Assembly (NCBI GenBank): GCA_019634595.1
Contig: JAHCBC010000002.1
Span: forward strand, 1-64,000
Source: Akkermansiaceae bacterium
GTDB taxonomy: Bacteria > Verrucomicrobiota > Verrucomicrobiia > Verrucomicrobiales > Akkermansiaceae
Direction of reading: 5' to 3'
DNA length: 64,000 nucleotides
Positions 34,620-43,066 of the stretch are shown here, one piece after another. The position numbers and the translations under genes were made by a program. The notes below the pieces were generated by a model. That model saw nothing but the letters and a program-made list of their open reading frames with translations. It did no database searches and was not told the DNA's origin. Position 1 is the first letter of the stretch. Each line of letters starts with the position of its first letter.

Positions 34620-35870
34620 TCATTTCTTGTAGGTGACCCGGTAGAGGCGGCCATTGCTTTCCTCGGAAAACAGCAGGCTTCCATCAGGAAGGAAGATCAC
34701 CCCCACGGGACGACCCCAGGTCTTCGGTCCTTCCGGATCGGTGAGGAAGCCCTTGATGAAATCCTCATAGTGCCCTGCGGGTTTGCCATCCGCAAAGGGC
34801 ACGAAGACGATCTTGTATCCCGTCCCCTTGTTGCGGTTCCAACTGCCGCGGAAGGCGACGAACGCACCGTTCCGGTATTTCTCCGGAAACATCTCCCCGC
34901 GGGGGAATGCCAGGCCCAGCGCGGCGGAGTGGGACTCGAACAACAGGTCCGGCGTCAGGGTTTTGGCAGCAAGCTCAGGTTGCTCGCTCTTTCCGTCCTT
35001 CACCCGGCGCGGATCGAGATTCTCCGGGGCGAGATAGGTATAGGGCCAGCCATAGAAGCCGCCTTCCTTCACCCCGGTCAGGTAGTCCGGCACGAGGCCA
35101 TCGCCCAGCTTGTCCCGCTCGTTCACGGTGGTGAACAGTTCATTGGTCTGCGGATGGAAAGCCAGCCCGACGGGATTTCTCAGTCCATGGGCGAAGACAG
35201 TCCGCTGGGAGCCATCCGGTTTCATCCTCAGCACACTGGCCCGTGGCAGCTCCTCCGGGTCCACATTCGACTCGGAACCCACGGAAACGTAGACCCAGCC
35301 GCCATCCGGGCTGGCCACCACATTGCGCGTCCAGTGCTGGTTGTAGCCCTTTCCCGGGAGCTTGGTGATTTCCGTTCCCTCACCTTCCAGCTTCAACTGG
35401 CCGCTTTTCCAAGGGTATCTGCGGACGGCGTCCGTGTTCCCCACCAGAAAATGGCCGTCCACGAAGGCCATGCCAAGAGGCATGTTCAGTCGGTTGCCTT
35501 TGTCAGCGAAGGTCTCGTTCTTGTCCGGCTTGCCATCGCCATCCGTGTCACGGAGCAAGGAGATCCGGTCGCCCTTTCCGTGGGCCAGCAGCAGATCCCC
35601 ATCCGGGGTCAGGGCGAGCCAGCGCGCGTCGGACACATTCTCCGCATAAAGCTCCACCGTGAAGCCCTCCGGGGCCTGGAGCACCGCCTTTTCCGGGACG
35701 CCCAGCACCTCCGGCCTCTTGGTCACGCTTTCCTTTTCATTCGGCGCAGGCAGCTCGGCGACATTGACCTGGATCGGCTCAGGGGTGAATGCCTCCGTCA
35801 CCAGTTCTCCTTTCAAGGCGGCTACGGAGAACAGGGACAGGGTGATGCAGGCGGTGCCGGTGAATTTCAT
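34620..35870 (-). CDS. Secreted sorbosone-dehydrogenase-like beta-propeller (GSDH family)
   Basis: A 416-residue exported protein with a signal peptide (MKFTGTACITLSLFSVAALKG). The mature part has the propeller repeats of the glucose/sorbosone dehydrogenase group: PEGFTVELYAENVSDARWLA, DGDLLLAHGKGDRI, RNVVASPDGGWVYVSVGS, GLRNPVGLAFHPQTNELF, GFYGWPYTYL and GRPVGVIFLPDGSLLFSEE. Relatives oxidise sugars with PQQ, but cofactor use is unproven here. Start 35870 is set by the signal peptide; codons upstream are open but not signal-like. Confidence 0.88.
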   Translation of the reverse strand: MKFTGTACITLSLFSVAALKGELVTEAFTPEPIQVNVAELPAPNEKESVTKRPEVLGVPEKAVLQAPEGFTVELYAENVSDARWLALTPDGDLLLAHGKGDRISLLRDTDGDGKPDKNETFADKGNRLNMPLGMAFVDGHFLVGNTDAVRRYPWKSGQLKLEGEGTEITKLPGKGYNQHWTRNVVASPDGGWVYVSVGSESNVDPEELPRASVLRMKPDGSQRTVFAHGLRNPVGLAFHPQTNELFTTVNERDKLGDGLVPDYLTGVKEGGFYGWPYTYLAPENLDPRRVKDGKSEQPELAAKTLTPDLLFESHSAALGLAFPRGEMFPEKYRNGAFVAFRGSWNRNKGTGYKIVFVPFADGKPAGHYEDFIKGFLTDPEGPKTWGRPVGVIFLPDGSLLFSEESNGRLYRVTYKK

Positions 35871-36117
35871 GCGGAAAGCTCCAGCTTGCACCGTACCACA
35901 CCTCCTCCGTGCCTCCCCTGCCCCCTCCCGCCTAGGTTCGGGCCCTTCCACGAAAAGGGTCGCCGGGCCGTGCGCCCATGCAGGATGCATCAGGTGGGAG
36001 AGATGTGCATCTTTCCCACCCATTCCCGCAACATGACGCCAACGGAGGGTGAAAGATACCGAACTCCGGAAAATTTCTCTTTCCAAGCAAACGGGTTGTG
36101 GAGCGCTGCGGTTCCTC

Positions 36118-36143
36118 CAGCGGTATTGGCACGCCAACCGCTG
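36118..36143. repeat. Perfect hairpin CAGCGG/CCGCTG
   Basis: CAGCGG-TA-TTGGC, loop AC, GCCAA-CCGCTG forms an eleven-pair stem with a two-base bulge. It has no T-run, so it resembles a palindromic intergenic repeat more than a terminator. Confidence 0.6.
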
Positions 36144-36244
36144 CGAGTGAACTGCCCGGAGCCTCTCCGGAATTCATTTTTCCCAACCCGGACGGTTATC
36201 CCTGAAAACGCCGTCCCTTACATCTCCCGTGGTTAGCGGATGGT

Positions 36245-36291
36245 CCGCGGCGGGTCGCAGCGCACTGCAATGTGCGCTGGGCCTGCCGCGG
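36245..36291. repeat. Twenty-pair hairpin after the subtilase gene
   Basis: CCGCGGCGGGTC pairs with GGCCTGCCGCGG-type sequence (two G-U pairs) and, after one bulged G, CAGCGCAC pairs with GTGCGCTG around the loop TGCAAT. It starts 19 bases after the subtilase stop. No T-run follows on the minus strand. It may protect the transcript end or be a REP-like element. Confidence 0.6.
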
Positions 36292-36309
36292 CAACCGTGC
36301 GGAGAGTCC

Positions 36310-39300
36310 TTATGGAGAAACCAGGGTCGCCCTCAGGCGGAGGAAGCGCTTGGGATCACCCGGGACGATGGCCAGGGAGGATTTCACCACCCGCGTCAAC
36401 GTATCTTCCTGGAGCGTTTCGTTCTGGATCCCATCCGTCACCCACGGAACGGAACCATCCAGCGCGGTGGACCACTCCGCCCGCAAGGTCACATCCGCCG
36501 GAACCTTCGACTGCCGGTAGATCACCGAAATCACACCCTCTTCCCTGTTCAGGGTGTAGGCGCCGCCCTGTTCCGCCGAAACGGGATCCCGGTCGAGCGC
36601 ATATTCCACCAAGTTCGGAACTCCATCACCATCGCTGTCGCCGCCCACTCCCGCCGCCATGCCAGGAAAGGAACCCGTCCATTGGCTGTAACTGTTCGCG
36701 AACACCCGCAGGGTGAATGCCTGCGCCACGGATTCCTCATCCTTGTTGAACCGCTCGATGATGATGGGGTAGTTCCCCACCGCCGCACTGGAAGAGATGG
36801 TTCCCGACAAACGGCCGGTATCCGCATTGAGGGTGAGTCCGGCAGGGAGGATCTGGCTTCCCCCGAGCCGGTACTTCGGAATCTCAATCAGATCCTGGTT
36901 TTTCAAACGGTTGATGAAATCCCGGTTATCATCCGAATTCGGCAATCCCGGGGAGGCATTGGTCACTGATGGCAGGCTCCATTTCTCCGCCAGATTCGCA
37001 TCCGCCTCAAGGCCGCCGAGATAACGGGCGGACCTGGAGATGAGAAGTCGCTCCAATGCCGGTGCTCCCTGGGGAACCGCCGGGGTGTTTGGCAAAGGTT
37101 TCCCGGTACCGAAAGTAATGCGATGGATGTCCCCAGCTCCATCTTGCAGCACCACCGTATCATCCTCTCCTATCCCGAACAAAGCTCCGTTTGGGTCTTC
37201 GAAATACTGGGAAGTCACGACCTGCCGGTCCGTGTGGGGAAGCACCAGCGCGTCCGCCGACATGTTTGCATTGTCCGGCAGCACCAGCCAAGGATCCTTG
37301 TTGGTTCCCTTGTAGATCACGATGAGTTTCCCCGCCGGAACATTCCTCCACAGCGGGATATCTTTGAACGTGAAGGATTTCGACGCATTCCCCAGCCGCA
37401 AACCGACCAGAGACCCGGACTTGAGAACCAGCAACTCCACCCATTCCTGGTTTCCATTGTCCCCTTGGCTCACCTCATTGATGATCACCTGGCGGTTGAC
37501 CGGTTCCTCCACGCCACGGATGACCAGACCGCTGTCATGCTGCACGGCGGAACCCACTTTGGCGAAGAGCGGAGGCCGGTTCACCACATTCACGACCGGA
37601 GATTCGAATGGAATGCCCACATTGACCCCATCTGACGGAGTGACGATACAACGCCAGAGTTTTCCCACGTTGGCCGCATCCGCCGCCAATACCGCCGTGG
37701 TCTTGCCGCTCTGGTTGGTGTAGGTGCGGTCGTCGGTGCTGGATTGCCACTGGTAGGTGTAGGAAATCGGGGTGCCTTCCGGATCGGTGGCATTGACGGC
37801 GGTGACCACCACCTCCGTATCCGGGTAGCCATACCCGACATCGGACAGCGTGACGGAATGGATCACCGGAGGTTGGTTCTGGAGGAAAATCTGGACGGAG
37901 GGGGAAGTGCCCGTCTCACCTTCCAGATCCGTTGCCCTTGCGATCAAAGTATGGGGTCCGTCCGCAGGTGAAACGGTGAATTCGTATGGAGGCGCGGTAG
38001 CCACACCGACGGGGAGGCCATCCATCAACAGTTCCACCTGGGCCACCGCCCCCGGCGCGCCGGTCACCGTCAGGTCGGTGGCGGTGACGGTCACGGGCAC
38101 CACGGATCCCGGGGAAAACGGCTGCCCGGCGGTGGGGGAGGTGATCTGGACGACCGGCGCCGGATTCATCGCCCCCGTGGAGACCCCATGGAACTCCAGG
38201 GTGACGGCCCCGAGCGTGCCGCCGGAAGCATTCCCACTGCCACCGTCCATTACTTCCAGCGTCCAGTCTCCGCCGGTGAATTCACCCCAGTGCCTGACGG
38301 TGCTGAAAGTCCACGAGGTTGACCCGGGTATCTTGTCATCCTTGAGATTCGGATTCGGATCATTATGGACTTCCGACAACCGGCTCTTCATCCCACTTGG
38401 AGAGGTCAGGGTTATGGCAAGATCCCCCCGCGCACTGTGGGTGGCTGCCACGGTGACTGTCACCGCTTCGATCCGGTGGGTGTCCCCGCTCACCGGGAAC
38501 GTCCGGGTCACCGATCCTCCCTCAGGGATGGCACTGCTGTTTGTGCTGTAGATGCTCCGCTTCGACCGGGAGGCCAGGTTCTGCCAGGTGGCCGCCAGTT
38601 CCACCGCGGAGCCTGCATTCACCAGTCCTGCTCCGAATTTGTGATTGAAGGAAAGACCCGCTGCATTTGTCTGCCAGTCGGAGTCGGACGGCTGGACCTT
38701 GGTCGCGCTGCGGATGAGGATTTCCTGCACATCCCGCCAACCGAGGGCCGGGTTCCTCTGCAACATCAGCGCAACCACGCCCGAAACGACCGGCGTGGCG
38801 GAGGAGGTTCCCCCGAAGGAACTGTCTCCGGAAAGCGTGGTGTAGTTGCCATTGATGCCGGAGGCGGTGTTCCAACCCGCCGCCCCGGTCCGGTCCGTGG
38901 TGACAATCCCGAGACCACCGATACCGTCCGAGGGGGCGACCACCAGCAGATTCGCGCCGGACTCGCTGTAGTCCGACTGCATGCCATTGCTGTCGATGGC
39001 ACCGACCGCGATCGTCTCGATCCGGTTCGCGTATCCGTCGTAGTTCGAATTGTCCCCATTTCCCCGGCCGTTGCCTCCCGCCCACACGAAGATCGTTCCT
39101 TTCCCATCCCGGCCGCCCGCCACCGCATTCTGCATGGCCGCGACGGTCAGGGGTTGCGGACCTTCCAACAGCTTGCCCGTATCCTGCGGCCCCCAACTGT
39201 TGTTCTTCACATGGATGAGGTCGTTCTTCCATGCCATCGCCTCCGCTTCCTGCTGGTCCGTGACGCTGGCGGAAATCAGCCGCATCCCCACAATGACTGA

Positions 39301-40251
39301 TTCAGGCGCGATGCCCGCCACCCCCAGGCCATTATTGGCCAGGGCCGCAGCGACTCCCGCGCACGCCGTCCCGTGGATGTCCGTCGGCAATGACGGACTG
39401 GCGTCGAAGTCATTCGCGTTCCAGTCATAATCGTTGATGGTGTCGATGTTGAAGACCAGATCCGGGTGATCCAGTTGGACGCCGTCATCCACGATGCCGA
39501 TGGCGACACCAGCTCCCCGGTGGCCGATTTCCGCCGCCCCGTATTTCCAGACGCCCTCCACGTTGATGTGGGTGATGCTGGGGCTGGTGGTGCCATTCTT
39601 GAGATACCACTGGTCCCCGATCAGGGGGTCATTCGGCAGGGCGCGCCTGAACCGTTGCCTTGCAACCAGCACATCCGCCGATGCCACTTCCGTGGACGAC
39701 CGGACTCCTTCGATGGCCGCCAGCGCGGCAAGAGGGTCCGCCGCCTCCATGATGGTCCATCCCGGCGCGTAGGCGGGACGCTCGGACACCTCCAGGCGGT
39801 TGGCTCCCGCCACCTTCCCTCCGTCCGCATCCGGCAGTTTCACCCGCAGCTTGCTGGTGATGATGGCACGGGTGCCCCCGTTCCTCTCCCCGTTCTCCGG
39901 ATAGGCCACCGGAAGAACCTCCCCCATGGCCGAGAGTTCCGTCATCCGCGAACGGATGGATGCCGGAGTCGCCGGAGGATCCAGCTTCACGAAAGTCTCC
40001 ATCCCGGTGCCGTCACGCACGCACACCTCGTCCATCGCCACCTTTAGGGCGGGTCCGTCCACCATGGCCAGCATCAGGGGCCGGTCCTGCCTCACCGGCT
40101 CGATCGGGGTCGTGGAAATTTTGCGCCGGGTTTCATCCGGACTCCCGGACCGGGCGGTCTCCGGGGAATGCTGGACAAGCCAGAAGACTCCGAGTCCCAG
40201 ACATGCGGCCCCTGCCGCGAGGGCATGGCTCTTTCGGAAAGATGATCTCAT
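36310..40251 (-). CDS. Large exported subtilisin-like serine protease with P-domain and lamin-tail-like domain
   Basis: A 1313-residue S8 protease with an N-terminal membrane/signal helix (about 8-26). The catalytic triad is visible: Asp255 (IVDDGVQLDHPDL), His293 (DIHGTACAG) and Ser483 (GGTSSATPVVSG). After it come a proprotein-convertase P-domain (about 570-690, GDLAITLTSPSG and GDWTLEVMDG), an Ig-like domain (about 695-790), another beta region, a lamin-tail-like domain (about 915-1000, IINEVSQGDNGNQEWVELLV), a putative Ig region, and DSDGDGVPNLVEYALDRDP near the C terminus, a calcium-binding-like motif. No PEP-CTERM tag is present. It probably digests extracellular protein. Confidence 0.92.
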   Translation of the reverse strand: MRSSFRKSHALAAGAACLGLGVFWLVQHSPETARSGSPDETRRKISTTPIEPVRQDRPLMLAMVDGPALKVAMDEVCVRDGTGMETFVKLDPPATPASIRSRMTELSAMGEVLPVAYPENGERNGGTRAIITSKLRVKLPDADGGKVAGANRLEVSERPAYAPGWTIMEAADPLAALAAIEGVRSSTEVASADVLVARQRFRRALPNDPLIGDQWYLKNGTTSPSITHINVEGVWKYGAAEIGHRGAGVAIGIVDDGVQLDHPDLVFNIDTINDYDWNANDFDASPSLPTDIHGTACAGVAAALANNGLGVAGIAPESVIVGMRLISASVTDQQEAEAMAWKNDLIHVKNNSWGPQDTGKLLEGPQPLTVAAMQNAVAGGRDGKGTIFVWAGGNGRGNGDNSNYDGYANRIETIAVGAIDSNGMQSDYSESGANLLVVAPSDGIGGLGIVTTDRTGAAGWNTASGINGNYTTLSGDSSFGGTSSATPVVSGVVALMLQRNPALGWRDVQEILIRSATKVQPSDSDWQTNAAGLSFNHKFGAGLVNAGSAVELAATWQNLASRSKRSIYSTNSSAIPEGGSVTRTFPVSGDTHRIEAVTVTVAATHSARGDLAITLTSPSGMKSRLSEVHNDPNPNLKDDKIPGSTSWTFSTVRHWGEFTGGDWTLEVMDGGSGNASGGTLGAVTLEFHGVSTGAMNPAPVVQITSPTAGQPFSPGSVVPVTVTATDLTVTGAPGAVAQVELLMDGLPVGVATAPPYEFTVSPADGPHTLIARATDLEGETGTSPSVQIFLQNQPPVIHSVTLSDVGYGYPDTEVVVTAVNATDPEGTPISYTYQWQSSTDDRTYTNQSGKTTAVLAADAANVGKLWRCIVTPSDGVNVGIPFESPVVNVVNRPPLFAKVGSAVQHDSGLVIRGVEEPVNRQVIINEVSQGDNGNQEWVELLVLKSGSLVGLRLGNASKSFTFKDIPLWRNVPAGKLIVIYKGTNKDPWLVLPDNANMSADALVLPHTDRQVVTSQYFEDPNGALFGIGEDDTVVLQDGAGDIHRITFGTGKPLPNTPAVPQGAPALERLLISRSARYLGGLEADANLAEKWSLPSVTNASPGLPNSDDNRDFINRLKNQDLIEIPKYRLGGSQILPAGLTLNADTGRLSGTISSSAAVGNYPIIIERFNKDEESVAQAFTLRVFANSYSQWTGSFPGMAAGVGGDSDGDGVPNLVEYALDRDPVSAEQGGAYTLNREEGVISVIYRQSKVPADVTLRAEWSTALDGSVPWVTDGIQNETLQEDTLTRVVKSSLAIVPGDPKRFLRLRATLVSP

Positions 40252-40320
40252 AGAGGGTTTTCGGAAGGCACTCTACACTCCCACGTTGGATTTACAAAAG
40301 CTTTACTTTTGCATTGCAAA

Positions 40321-41574
40321 TCACACTAATCCGTCCTTCCGCGCCTGCTTCCAATACGCATACTCGGAACGGTTGAAGTCGATGTATTCCGGAGACAAGT
40401 CGCTGGAATACATGGTGTAGTCGGCATCCCCCTGGTTCAGGGAAATGAGGATCTCGAACTCCTTCTCCGCCACCGCCGCCCGCAGCTCGTCCATGGGTGT
40501 GGCTGCCTGGAGACCGCCGGCGCAGGCCAACTTCCCACCGATATTGATGTCGATCAGCTCCTCGCGGATCCTCGCCCGGGAATAACCCACCGCATGCAGG
40601 ATGCGACCCCAATTCGGGTCGCCGCCGTTCCAGGAGGACTTCACCAGCGCGGATTTGCAGACGGCTTCCGCCACCTTTTTCGCATCCAGATAGGTGCGCG
40701 CGCCCTGGACCTTCACAGTCACGAACTTGGTGACCCGCTCCCCGTCCCGCACCACGGCCTTCGCCAGTTCCAGCATCACCCACTTCAGCGCGGCCCGGAA
40801 CTGCTTGCAGCGGGCATCATTCCGGCGGAAGGACGGCGCTCCGGAGGCACCGTTCGCCAGCACCAGCACCGTGTCATTGGTGCTCATGTCACCATCGATG
40901 GTGATCCGGTTGAAACTTTCCTCCACGCACTCCAGCACCGCCTTGCGCAGTTCGTCGCTCTTCACGTGGGCGTCCGTGGTGATGAAGCACAGCATGGTCG
41001 CCATGCTGGGGGAAATCATGCCCGCACCCTTCACACAGCCACCGATCCGCACGCGGTGCTCTCCCAGGTCGAAGGAAATGGCCACCTCCTTCGCGTGGGT
41101 GTCGCTGGTGATGATGGCAGCAGCCACATCCGCGCCGTTCTTCGCGCCCAGCCCCTTGACCAGCGCGTCGTATTTCGGCTCCACCCGCACCATCGGCATC
41201 GGCAGGCCGATCACCCCGGTGGAGGCGACGCCGATTTCCGCCCGCTTCAGCCCCAGCGGCTTCGCCACCGCGTCGCACATCGCGTTGGCATCCGTGATAC
41301 CCTGCACGCCGGTGCAGGCGTTCGCATTTCCGGAGTTGGCGATGATGGCGCGCAGCTCGCCCTTGCGAAGATGGGCTTGGGAAACCTTCACCGGCGCGGC
41401 CTTCACCCGGTTGGTGGTGAAGGTGCCTGCGGAAGCACACGGCTTTTCCGAATAGACCAGCGCCAGATCCAGACGTTCCGCCGCCGGGTTCTTGATGCCA
41501 CAGCTCACCGCGCTGGTGAGGAAGCCCTGAGGCGCGCCGACGCCACCCTTGATGCGGGAAAATGGGAAGTCCAT
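40321..41574 (-). CDS. argJ: Bifunctional glutamate N-acetyltransferase / amino-acid acetyltransferase ArgJ
   Basis: A 417-residue ArgJ, which transfers acetyl groups between ornithine and glutamate in the arginine pathway. The self-cleavage site is present at STNDTVLVLANG, where Thr becomes the catalytic N terminus of the beta subunit. Also conserved are the N-terminal VYSEKPCASAGTFTTN and ANSGNANACTG segments. It follows argC by 39 bases on the same strand. Downstream there are only about 70 bases before the subtilase gene start. Confidence 0.96.
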   Translation of the reverse strand: MDFPFSRIKGGVGAPQGFLTSAVSCGIKNPAAERLDLALVYSEKPCASAGTFTTNRVKAAPVKVSQAHLRKGELRAIIANSGNANACTGVQGITDANAMCDAVAKPLGLKRAEIGVASTGVIGLPMPMVRVEPKYDALVKGLGAKNGADVAAAIITSDTHAKEVAISFDLGEHRVRIGGCVKGAGMISPSMATMLCFITTDAHVKSDELRKAVLECVEESFNRITIDGDMSTNDTVLVLANGASGAPSFRRNDARCKQFRAALKWVMLELAKAVVRDGERVTKFVTVKVQGARTYLDAKKVAEAVCKSALVKSSWNGGDPNWGRILHAVGYSRARIREELIDINIGGKLACAGGLQAATPMDELRAAVAEKEFEILISLNQGDADYTMYSSDLSPEYIDFNRSEYAYWKQARKDGLV

Positions 41575-41613
41575 GACAGAGGGAATGGGAAAGGGGACAG
41601 ATGGAGACAGATC

Positions 41614-42657
41614 CTAGAAATTTTGCAATCCGGCAGTCTCCTCCAGGCCAAACATGAGGTTGAAGCTCTGCACCGCCTGGCCGCCCGCACCCTTGCCGAG
41701 GTTGTCCTCCGCGCTCAGCAGCAGCACCCGGCCCGTTCGTGGGTCGTGGTTCCAGCCGATGTCCACGTAGTTCGTCCGCGTGACATTCTTCGTGTCCGGG
41801 CAGCCGCCCTTTCCTAACAGGCGCACGAACGGCTTTCCGGCGTAGGCTTTTTCCAAAGCCGCGCCGACCGCTTCCGGTGACACGCCTTCCTTCAGCTTCG
41901 CCGTCGTGGTCGTGGCGATCCCCGCCGTCACCGGGATGAGGTGCGGGATGAAGGAAATGATCACCTTCTCCCCGGCGGCGATGGAGAGCTCCTGCTCGAT
42001 CTCCGACAGGTGCCGGTGCTTCGGCACACCGTAGGCGCGCACGCTTTCGTTGCACTCCACGAACAGCAGGGTCAGGTCCGCCTTCTTTCCGGCACCGCTC
42101 ACTCCGCTCATCGAGTTCGCCACGATGGTCGTGTGATCGACCAGCCCCTCCCGCAGCAGCGGCAGCAGCGGCAGGATGATGCTCGTCGGGTAGCAGCCGG
42201 GAGAGGCCACCAGCTTCGCCGCGGAAATCCGGTCCGCCCGCACCTCCGGCAGGCCATACACCGCCTGCTCCAGCAGATCCGGAGCGGGGTGCTCATGGTC
42301 GTAGAACTCCTGATAGACCGCCGCATCACTCAGGCGGAAATCCGCGCTCAGGTCGATCACCCGCACGTTCCGCTCCAGCAGGGCGCGGGCGATCTCCGCC
42401 GCCACCCCGTGGGGCAGCGCCAGGAAGGCCACCTCCGCACCCGTCGCGGCGATCCCGTCCGCGTCCGGAGCCATGAACGCCAGATCCGCCCCCGGAGCAC
42501 CCCGGAACCGTGGAAACACGGCACCGATCGGCTTTCCGGCCTCCGCCCTCGACGTGGCGGCCACCAACTCGACAGCCGGATGGCCCAGCAGCAGACGCAG
42601 CAGTTCCATGCCGGTGTAGCCGCTTGCCCCCACGATCGCCGTCTTGATGCGTTTCAT
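41614..42657 (-). CDS. argC: N-acetyl-gamma-glutamyl-phosphate reductase ArgC
   Basis: A 347-residue NADPH-dependent reductase in arginine synthesis. The Rossmann motif IVGASGYTGMELLRLL opens the protein, and the active-site Cys lies in SPGCYPTSI. GVSGAGK and the ending NLGKGAGGQAVQSFN are typical. ATG 42657 places the Rossmann strand right at the start; an ATG four codons earlier would also work. The order argC-argJ is a common operon. Confidence 0.96.
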   Translation of the reverse strand: MKRIKTAIVGASGYTGMELLRLLLGHPAVELVAATSRAEAGKPIGAVFPRFRGAPGADLAFMAPDADGIAATGAEVAFLALPHGVAAEIARALLERNVRVIDLSADFRLSDAAVYQEFYDHEHPAPDLLEQAVYGLPEVRADRISAAKLVASPGCYPTSIILPLLPLLREGLVDHTTIVANSMSGVSGAGKKADLTLLFVECNESVRAYGVPKHRHLSEIEQELSIAAGEKVIISFIPHLIPVTAGIATTTTAKLKEGVSPEAVGAALEKAYAGKPFVRLLGKGGCPDTKNVTRTNYVDIGWNHDPRTGRVLLLSAEDNLGKGAGGQAVQSFNLMFGLEETAGLQNF

Positions 42658-42733
42658 GCATTCCGCCATCGCATGATTTTCCGGGCTTGCCAACCCGCAA
42701 TTCGCCTGCTTCTTTGCCGGTCCGTTCACGTGA

Positions 42734-42810
42734 CGGGCTATGGCGCAGTCTGGTAGCGCGCTTGCCTGGGGGGCAAGAGGCCGTGGGTTCGAATCCCGCT
42801 AGCCCGACCA
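42734..42810 (+). tRNA. tRNA-Pro (anticodon GGG)
   Basis: Seventy-seven bases fold into a standard cloverleaf: acceptor stem CGGGCTA with TAGCCCG, D-stem GCGC/GCGC, anticodon stem CTTGC/GCAAG with loop CTGGGGG (anticodon GGG), T-arm GTGGG TTCGAAT CCCGC-type, and an encoded CCA end. The opposite strand gives a false peptide reading frame that is often mis-annotated. Confidence 0.97.
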
Positions 42811-42873
42811 TCACACCTAAGTGAAGGTCACTCACCGAACATCCTGCCCATGTGTGACACCCCATCCGCCAAA

Positions 42874-42889
42874 GTCGGGCTAGTGGGAT
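42874..42889 (-). repeat. Inverted partial copy of the tRNA-Pro 3' end
   Basis: GTCGGGCTAGTGGGAT matches the reverse complement of the tRNA 3' end (42793-42808) at 15 of 16 positions; the one difference would still pair as G-U in RNA. It lies 65 bases after the tRNA. It could be a processing hairpin or a leftover of recombination at the tRNA. Confidence 0.6.
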
Positions 42890-42931
42890 GAGAACCCTGC
42901 GAAGCACAGCGGAGCCGGTTCGAAAGCCTTC

Positions 42932-42948
42932 GGATGCTCGCAGCATCC
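42932..42948. other. Short hairpin upstream of the CHC2/GNAT gene
   Basis: GGATGCT-CGC-AGCATCC is a perfect seven-pair stem with a three-base loop, followed by TCAGAAAAA. It may end the tRNA transcript or belong to the leader of the next gene. Confidence 0.4.
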
Positions 42949-43066
42949 TCAGAAAAATCCCGGCGCCAGCCGCACCCCGCTTGGCCGGAGCGAAGCGCAG
43001 GCAATCCCGCCAGCCCGGCGTTTTCGGTTTCCGTGCAAGCCGGGGATCGTCATATCCTTTCTTACC

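Larger units (their letters stand above)
35871..36309. other. 439-base intergenic region with two hairpins
   Basis: No gene is seen between the propeller protein and the subtilase gene, which both read leftward. The stretch holds two strong hairpins (36118-36143 and 36245-36291) but no recognised RNA family. The part next to 35870 presumably carries the promoter of the propeller gene. Confidence 0.5.
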
